Source: Liolophura sinensis (Eukaryota; Mollusca; Polyplacophora; Chitonida; Chitonidae). From it: a stretch of DNA of 64,000 bases. Of this stretch, positions 58,301 through 64,000 are shown one piece after another (within the stretch, counting starts at the first letter, position 1; every line of letters begins with the position of its first letter). Under the pieces are notes generated by a model, which worked only from the letters and a program-made list of their open reading frames with translations, was not told the origin of the DNA and made no database searches. The DNA lies in assembly GCF_032854445.1 (NCBI RefSeq), contig NC_088305.1:67001-131000 (forward strand). Reading direction: 5' to 3'. The position numbers and the translations under genes are program-made.

Positions 58301-59394
58301 GCTTCTGGCAAATAATGGTTCGTATTTCTTCTAAGAAGGCTATTGGGTCCGTCCAAACCCCTTCGGGTACGTCCATCTGCCAGACCCGGAGGAGATTCCT
58401 TCTGGCCCTGCCGGTGTTAGTGAATTCTAGTTTCTTTTCCCCCTGTATTCCACCTGGCACTTCATCCAACTCTTCGTTACTGAGGAAGGTTGAGTTCTTG
58501 TTGTCTTGCAGTTGCTCCAACTCCTCGTTACTTAGGAAGGTTGAGTTCTTTTTGTCTTGCAGTTGCTTCAACTTAGCCTTCCACTTAGCCTCAGCTGTTG
58601 TATACCTGTCAAGGATCACCTGCAAATCTTCCAAGGCAATGTGGGACTGTGGGTACTTGGGCCACACACCTATGAGCGCCTCACACTCCTCCCGTAGTGC
58701 TTGCGTTTTTTGATGATGCTTCATTAGACGCGCTGTTGTACAATATCTGCGTATGCCTAGTGGTAATGTTTCTCTAATTGTAAATTTCGATAGCCGCCAG
58801 CCGGTTGAACTCGTCCAAGAAAGCCTTGCGCCTCTGCCGCCTTTCACGCATCTGGACATTATGATATCCACAGACCTAGCAAAGCCGAAGTCGGTTTTTA
58901 ACGCCCCGGCCACAGCTAATACATGGCTGGGTGCCAGGACCCATTCGCAGACGGTATAGGTGAAAGCTGCAGTGCTCCCAAAGACAACTCTTACCATAGA
59001 GCTCTGTGGTACCGATGAGAAGCCACTGGCATTTATTGCGACCCTTTGGCATGTTGTTGCCTTGCAGTTTCTTTTCACCCAGCGCTTCATCCTCGTAACT
59101 GGTTGAGTTCTTGTTGTCTTGCAGAATTTTGATAGCCACCGGCCGTTTGATCTCGTCCAAGAAAGCCTTGCGCCTCTGCCGCGTTTCACACATCTGGACA
59201 TTATGATATGCACGGGCCATGCAAATCCGAAATCGGGTTTTAACGCCCCGGCCACAGCTAATACATGGCTGGGTGCCAGGACCCTTCCGCAGACGGCCTG
59301 GGTGAACCCCGCAGTACTCCCCCAGACAACTCTTACCACAGAGCTCTGTGGTACCGATGAGAAGCCACCGGCAATTACTGTAATCCCTTGGCAT
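55321..59394 (-). pseudogene. Protein-primed family-B DNA polymerase (Polinton/adintovirus type), multiply broken
   Basis: ATG 59394 (MPRDYSNCRW). Order: duplicated Cys-rich module (59394-58876), coiled/charged region, WLDIARYHPLRGGSYIPLP (about 58060), FGWDKGVVVHRL, CERCLHGYT, Exo I YADFE (about 57435), Exo II-region YDGHLLIQ, Exo III YCRTDVLLLAD (about 56725), motif A YLDANNLYGWAMS, motif B KLMNNSVFGKTMEN, motif C YTDTDS (about 55660). Breaks: in-frame stops at 58876, 58089, 57499 and 56881, and frame changes near 57790, 57345, 57135, 56390 and 55800. After CAGRPIAEYIG the expected polymerase C-terminus is absent and a hydrophobic tail (NVWALVVAVGGLMLVAVRKY) follows to 55321. It would replicate the element from a protein primer; this copy is dead. 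Confidence 0.9.
58876..59394 (-). repeat. Tandem duplication of the polymerase N-terminal Cys-rich module (342 bp)
   Basis: MPRDYSNCRWLLIGTTELCG at 59394 and MPKGRNKCQWLLIGTTELYG at 59052, 342 bp apart in one frame. Each goes on with PGTQPCISCGRGVK. The second copy ends at a TAG (58876-58878), after which the frame again matches the first copy (YHNVQM, RRKAFLDE). The Cys pattern suggests zinc binding. Confidence 0.85.
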
Positions 59395-59551
59395 GTTGTT
59401 GTATACACGATAAATGAAGAAGTATACCTGATGCAATGGGTATGTCTAATAGAACCCCAGAAGCAGGGAGTGGGGTTTGGGAGCCTCTATTTATTATGGG
59501 GAGGGCCCCCAGGTGAGGGTGCGCCAGAACCTATAGTGTGTATACTACTCT

Positions 59552-62500
59552 AGGTGATAAACTACAAGGGAACTGAGGATATTAGGAGATCTAAACCCGA
59601 GGTGATAAACTACAGGGTAACTGAGGAGACTATGAGATCTGAACACGAGGTGATAAACTACAGGGTAACTCAGGAGATTATGAGATCTGAACCCGGAATT
59701 ATAAATTACAAGCGAACTGAAAAGATTATGAGATCTGAACCAGAGGTGATAAATTACAAGGGAACTGAGGAGATGATGAAAATTGAACCCGAGGTATTAA
59801 ATTACACTGTAACTGAGGCGATTATGAGATCTGAACCCGGAGTAATAAACTACAGACGAACTGTGGATTTTATGAGATCTGAACCCGAGGTGATAAACGA
59901 CAGGGTAACTAAGGAGATTATAAAATCTAAACCTGGAGTAATAAATTACAGGGTAACTGAAAACATTATGAAATCTGAACTCGAAGTGATAAACTACAGG
60001 GTAACTGAGGAGATTATGAAAACTAAACCCGAGGTGATAAACGACAGGGTAACTGAGGAGATTAGGACATCTGAACCTGAGGTGATAAGCTACAAGGGAA
60101 CTGAGGAGATTATTAAATCTGAACCCGAGGTGAAAAACTACAAGGGAACTGAGGAGATTATGAGATCTGAACCTGAGGTGATAAACTACAGGGTAACTTA
60201 GGAGATTATGAGATCTGAACCCGAGGTGATAAACTACAAGGGAACTGAGGAGATTATGATATCTGAAACCGAGGTGATGAAATACAAGGGAACTGAGGAG
60301 ATGATGAGATCTGAACCCTAGGTGATAAACTACAGGGTAACTGAAGAGATTATAAGATCTGAATCCGAGGTGATAAACTACAGGGTAACTGAGAAGATTA
60401 TAAAATCTGAACCCGGAGTGATAAACTAGAGGGTAACTGAAAAGATTATGAAGTCTAAACCCGAGGTGATAAACTACAAGGTAACTGAGGAGATTGTGAG
60501 ATCTTAACCCGGAGTGATAATCTACAAAGGAAGTGAGGGGATTGTGAGATCTAAACCAGAGGTGATAAACTACAAGGGAACTGAGCAGATTTTGAGATCT
60601 GAACCTGAGGTGATAAACTACAGGGTAACTGAGGAGACTATGAGATCTGAACCCGAGGTGATAAACTACAGGTTAACTGAGGAGATTATGAGATCTGAAC
60701 CAGAGGTGACAATCTACAAGGGAACTGAGGAGACTATGAGATTTAAACTCGAGGTGATAAACAACAGGGTATCTGAGGAGACTATGATATGTGAACCGAA
60801 GTGATAAACTACAGGGTAACTCAGGATATTATGAGATCTGAACCAGAGGTAATAGACTACAAGGGAACTGGGGAGATTGTAAGATCTGAAAACGAGGTGA
60901 TTAACTACAGGATAAGTGAGGAAACTGTAATATCTGAACCCAAGATGAAAAACCATTGGTAACTGAGGAGATTATGAGATCTAAATCAGATGTGATCAAC
61001 TATAAGGGAACTGAGGAGATTATGAGATCTGAACTCGAGGTGATAAACTACAAGGGAACTGAGGAGACTGAGATCTGAACCCATCGTGATAAAATACAAT
61101 GGAAATGAGGAGGTTGTGAGATCTGAACCCGAGGTGATAAACTACATGGGAACTGGGGACATTATTAAGATCTGTACCCTAGGTGATAAACTACAGGGTA
61201 ACTAAGGAGATTATGAAATGTGAACCCGAGGTGATAAACTACAGGGTAACTGAGGAGACTATGAGATCTGAACCGAGGTGATAAACTACAGGTTAACTGA
61301 GGAGATTATGAGATCTGAACCAGAGGTGACAATCTACAAGGGAACTGAGGAGATTATGAGATATAAACCCGAGGTGATAAACTACAGGGTATCTGAGGAG
61401 ATTGAGATCTGAACCCGTGGTGATAAAATACAATGGAAATGAGGAGGTTGTGAGATCTGAACCCGAGGTGATAAACCACATGGGAATTGAGAAGATTATG
61501 AGATCTGAACCCGAGGTGATCTACTACAGATTAACTGAGGGGGTTATCAGATCTGAACCCTAGGTGATAAACTACAAGGGAACTGAGGATATTATGAGAT
61601 CTGAACCCGAGGTGATAAACTACAGGTTAACTTGGGACATTTTGAGATCTGAACCCGAGGTGATAAATAACAGGTTAACTGAGGAGATTATGAGATCTGA
61701 ACCAGAGGTGACAATCTACAAGGGAACTGAGGAGATTGTGATATTTAAACCCGAGGTGATAAACTACAGGGTATCTGAGGAGACTATGATATGTGAACCC
61801 GAGGTGATAAACTACAGGGTAACTCAGGAGATTATAAGATCTGAACCAGAGGTAATAAACTACAAGGGAACTGGGGAGATTAAGAGATCTGAAAACGAGG
61901 TGATTATCTACAGGGTGAGGAGACTATAATATCTGAATCCAAGATGAAAAACCACAGGGTAACTGAGGAGATTATGAGATCTAAATCAGATGTGATCAAC
62001 TATAAGGGAACTGAGGATATTTTGAGATCTTGACCCCAGGTGATAAACTACAAGGGAACCGAGGAGATTATGAGATCAGAACCCAAGAACATAAACTATA
62101 GAGTAACTGAGGAGATTATGATATGTGAACCAAAGGTAATAAACCACATGTTAACTGAGGAGATTATGAGATCTGAACCCGAGGTGATAGACTGCAAGGG
62201 AACTGAGGAGATTATGAGATCTGAACCCAAGCTGATAATCGTAATGGTAACTGACGGGAGTATGAGATCTAAACCCCAGGTGATAAACAGCAGGGGAACT
62301 GAGGAGATTATGAGATCTGAACCCAAGGTGATAAACTACAAGGGAACTGAGGAGATTATGAGGTCTGAACCCGAGGTGATAAACCACAGGATAACTGAGG
62401 AGATTATGAAATCTGAACCCGAGGTGATTAACTACAAGGTAACTGAGGAGATTGTGAGATCTGAATCCGAAGTGATGATCTACAGGTTAACTGAGGAGAT

Positions 62501-62612
62501 TATGAGATCTGAACCCGATGTGATAAACTACAAGGGAACTGAGGAGATTATGAGATCTGAACCCGAGGTGATAAACTACAGGTTAACTGAGGAGATTATG
62601 AAATCTTTGCCG
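59552..62612. repeat. 48-bp minisatellite, about 64 copies
   Basis: Unit: AGGTGATAAACTACAGGGTA then ACTGAGGAGATTATGAGATCTGAACCCG as two parts. It starts at the base after the Polinton-like right terminus. Diagnostic variants recur (AGGTGACAATCTACAAGG at about 60702, 61322 and 61706), pointing to block duplication. The 16-codon period gives open frames of up to 215 codons that are not genes. 62613-62860 holds nothing recognised. Confidence 0.95.
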
Positions 62613-62860
62613 TAGGTTATCAAACCGTTTTCTGTAGAACGTTGAGATTAAATGGAGAATAAGCACTTATACATCATTTGGTGCGTACTCAGAAGAGTTT
62701 TGTAAACTCCACATGAAAGAACATCCCCTTGTTTGTTTCTACATATATCTATATATTCTACAAACTGAACTGTAAAACTGTCTCCTGAACTGTGTTATGA
62801 ATATTAAACACTGTTTAAAAGCGGCTTAAAAGCGCTAGGGTTATGTATACCTGAAATCCT

Positions 62861-63505
62861 GAGCACTGTATGTGTACACCTCATAGTCCTAACATCTGCC
62901 AGAGCACCATATGTGTAGATCTTTTTCTCCTAACAGCTGCCAGCCCAGTATGTGTACACTTCATTGTCCTAACAGCTGCCAGTCAAGTATGTGTACACTT
63001 CATTGTCCTAACAGCTGCCAGAGCACTGTGTGTGTAGATCTTTTTCTCCTAACAGCTGCCAGCCCAGTGTCTGTACACTTCATTGTCCTAACAGCTGCCA
63101 GACCAGTATGTGTACACCTTATTGTCCTACCAGCTGCCAGTCCAGTATGTGTACACCTCATTGTCCTAACAGCTGCCAATCCAGTATGTGTACACCTCAT
63201 TGTCCTAACAGCTGCCAGAGCACTGTATGTGTAGATTGTATTGTCCTAACAGCTGCCAGTCCAGTATGTGTATACCTCATTGTCCTACCAGCTGCATGTC
63301 CAGTATGTGTACACCTCATTGTCCTAACAGCTGCCAGTCCAGTATGTGTACAGTCTCATTGTCATAACAGTTGCCAGTCCAGTATGTGTATACCTCATTG
63401 TCCTACCAGCTGCATGTCCAGTATGTGTACACGTCATTGTCCTAACAGCTGCACGTCCAGTATGTGTACACTTTATTGTCCTAACAGCTGCCAGTCCATT
63501 GTGCA
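62861..63505. repeat. 39-bp minisatellite, about 16 copies
   Basis: Unit: CCAGTATGTGTACACCTCAT then TGTCCTAACAGCTGCCAGT. A variant with GTGTAGATCTTTTTCTCC recurs. The 13-codon period produces Cys-rich open frames on both strands; these are by-products. Confidence 0.93.
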
Positions 63506-64000
63506 TTCCAGATTTAGCTGGCTTCTAAGCTTTAGCTGTACTTGAGTGGCACAAACTGACTACAGCACTCGGTAAGCAATGTTCTCTACTACACGCACAT
63601 GGGTAGACGTAAGCGATAACATAAAATGGGCAAATTCCTGGCAGCATTCTGCGCAGCGTGCAGCAAATCGTACAAAGCCGTCTACAAAAACAATGTCTAA
63701 AGAGTGACGAAAAGTTATGTAACTCCAGAGTCGAGAAAGAGGCTAACGCTGAGAAACTACTAAAATTATGACTAAAATTATTGTAGTCAGTCGGGATAAC
63801 CTGCATTTGTGTCCCTTTCTACGGAACTTCATACGTTTGGGAAATGTCCACTTGCTGCGTAGTCCTTTTAAACCTTTTAGATATCTAAGATATTTCTGAT
63901 ATGAAATATCAGACTCCGTGTTTATCCTTGTCTTATTTATTTAGATTCACAATTTAGATTTCTTTAAATCTGTTAATGTATAACTCCTGTTTTTCTATAG
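63506..64000. other. No recognised features
   Basis: A 93-codon minus-strand frame (63525-63806) has no domain, and no splice context was found. Confidence 0.4.

Larger units (their letters stand above)
50996..59551. mobile_element. Polinton/adintovirus-like element, 8.56 kb, degraded
   Basis: Terminal inverted repeats: AGAGTAGTATACACACTATA at 50996, continuing GGTTCTG, and its exact reverse complement ending at 59551. Similarity resumes further in (AATAGAGGCTCCCA at 51064-51077 against its complement at 59478-59491). Contents, minus strand: protein-primed DNA polymerase B (55321-59394) and three compact genes (51943-54429). Plus strand: one gene (54490-55347). Known: Polintons carry pPolB plus integrase, capsid genes, protease and ATPase over 15-20 kb. 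Here no integrase, protease or ATPase is seen. No matching 6-bp target duplication. Confidence 0.82.

Noticed and set aside
59554-60201. 215-codon frame with repeated EVINYRVTEEIMRSEP
   Set aside because: 48-bp array read in one register, broken repeatedly downstream.

Overview
This is animal nuclear DNA, probably from a mollusc. It has intron-split host genes with GT-AG splice sites, tRNA-derived SINEs in both orientations, DNA transposons, a Polinton-like element and about 20 minisatellite arrays that fill roughly 30% of the window. There are no operons or bacterial features. Most long open frames are by-products of arrays whose period is a multiple of three. The mollusc call rests on the SINE and minisatellite style and is an inference.

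Host genes. (1) A minus-strand gene (start codon 14374-14372, running off the left edge) has four exons with matching phases. It encodes a secreted or membrane protein of the mannose-6-phosphate-receptor-homology (MRH) type, and its introns hold most of the arrays between 0.9 and 13 kb. CLEAR-like E-boxes lie just upstream. (2) A plus-strand gene (5' exon ending 25815, exons 31597-31846 and 34639-34831) encodes a 147-residue cystine-knot hormone of the bursicon type. Its start codon appears to be split by the first intron.

Mobile elements. A Tc1-like copy (40448-41951) has intact inverted repeats but a frameshifted transposase lacking the catalytic Glu. A 5.7 kb THAP/DDE (Harbinger- or ISL2EU-like) element (42454-48172) has 15-bp inverted repeats and carries a decayed transposase plus a convergent PHD-finger ORF. 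It sits inside a 24-bp minisatellite whose two halves flank it. An 8.56 kb Polinton-like element (50996-59551), bounded by matching inverted repeats, carries a heavily mutated protein-primed family-B DNA polymerase and four other compactly arranged virus-like genes, but no integrase, protease or packaging ATPase that I can see. Two tRNA-derived SINE families (called SINE-A and SINE-B here), a foldback MITE pair and a possible LINE tail are also present.

Layout: 0-14.4 kb MRH gene with arrays; 14.4-25.4 kb intergenic with several arrays, including a 2.7 kb 33-bp array; 25.4-34.8 kb bursicon-like gene, whose first intron holds a 41-bp array with a higher-order repeat; 35-40.4 kb repeats and old fragments; 40.4-59.6 kb a transposon cluster; 59.6-63.5 kb two arrays; the rest is featureless.
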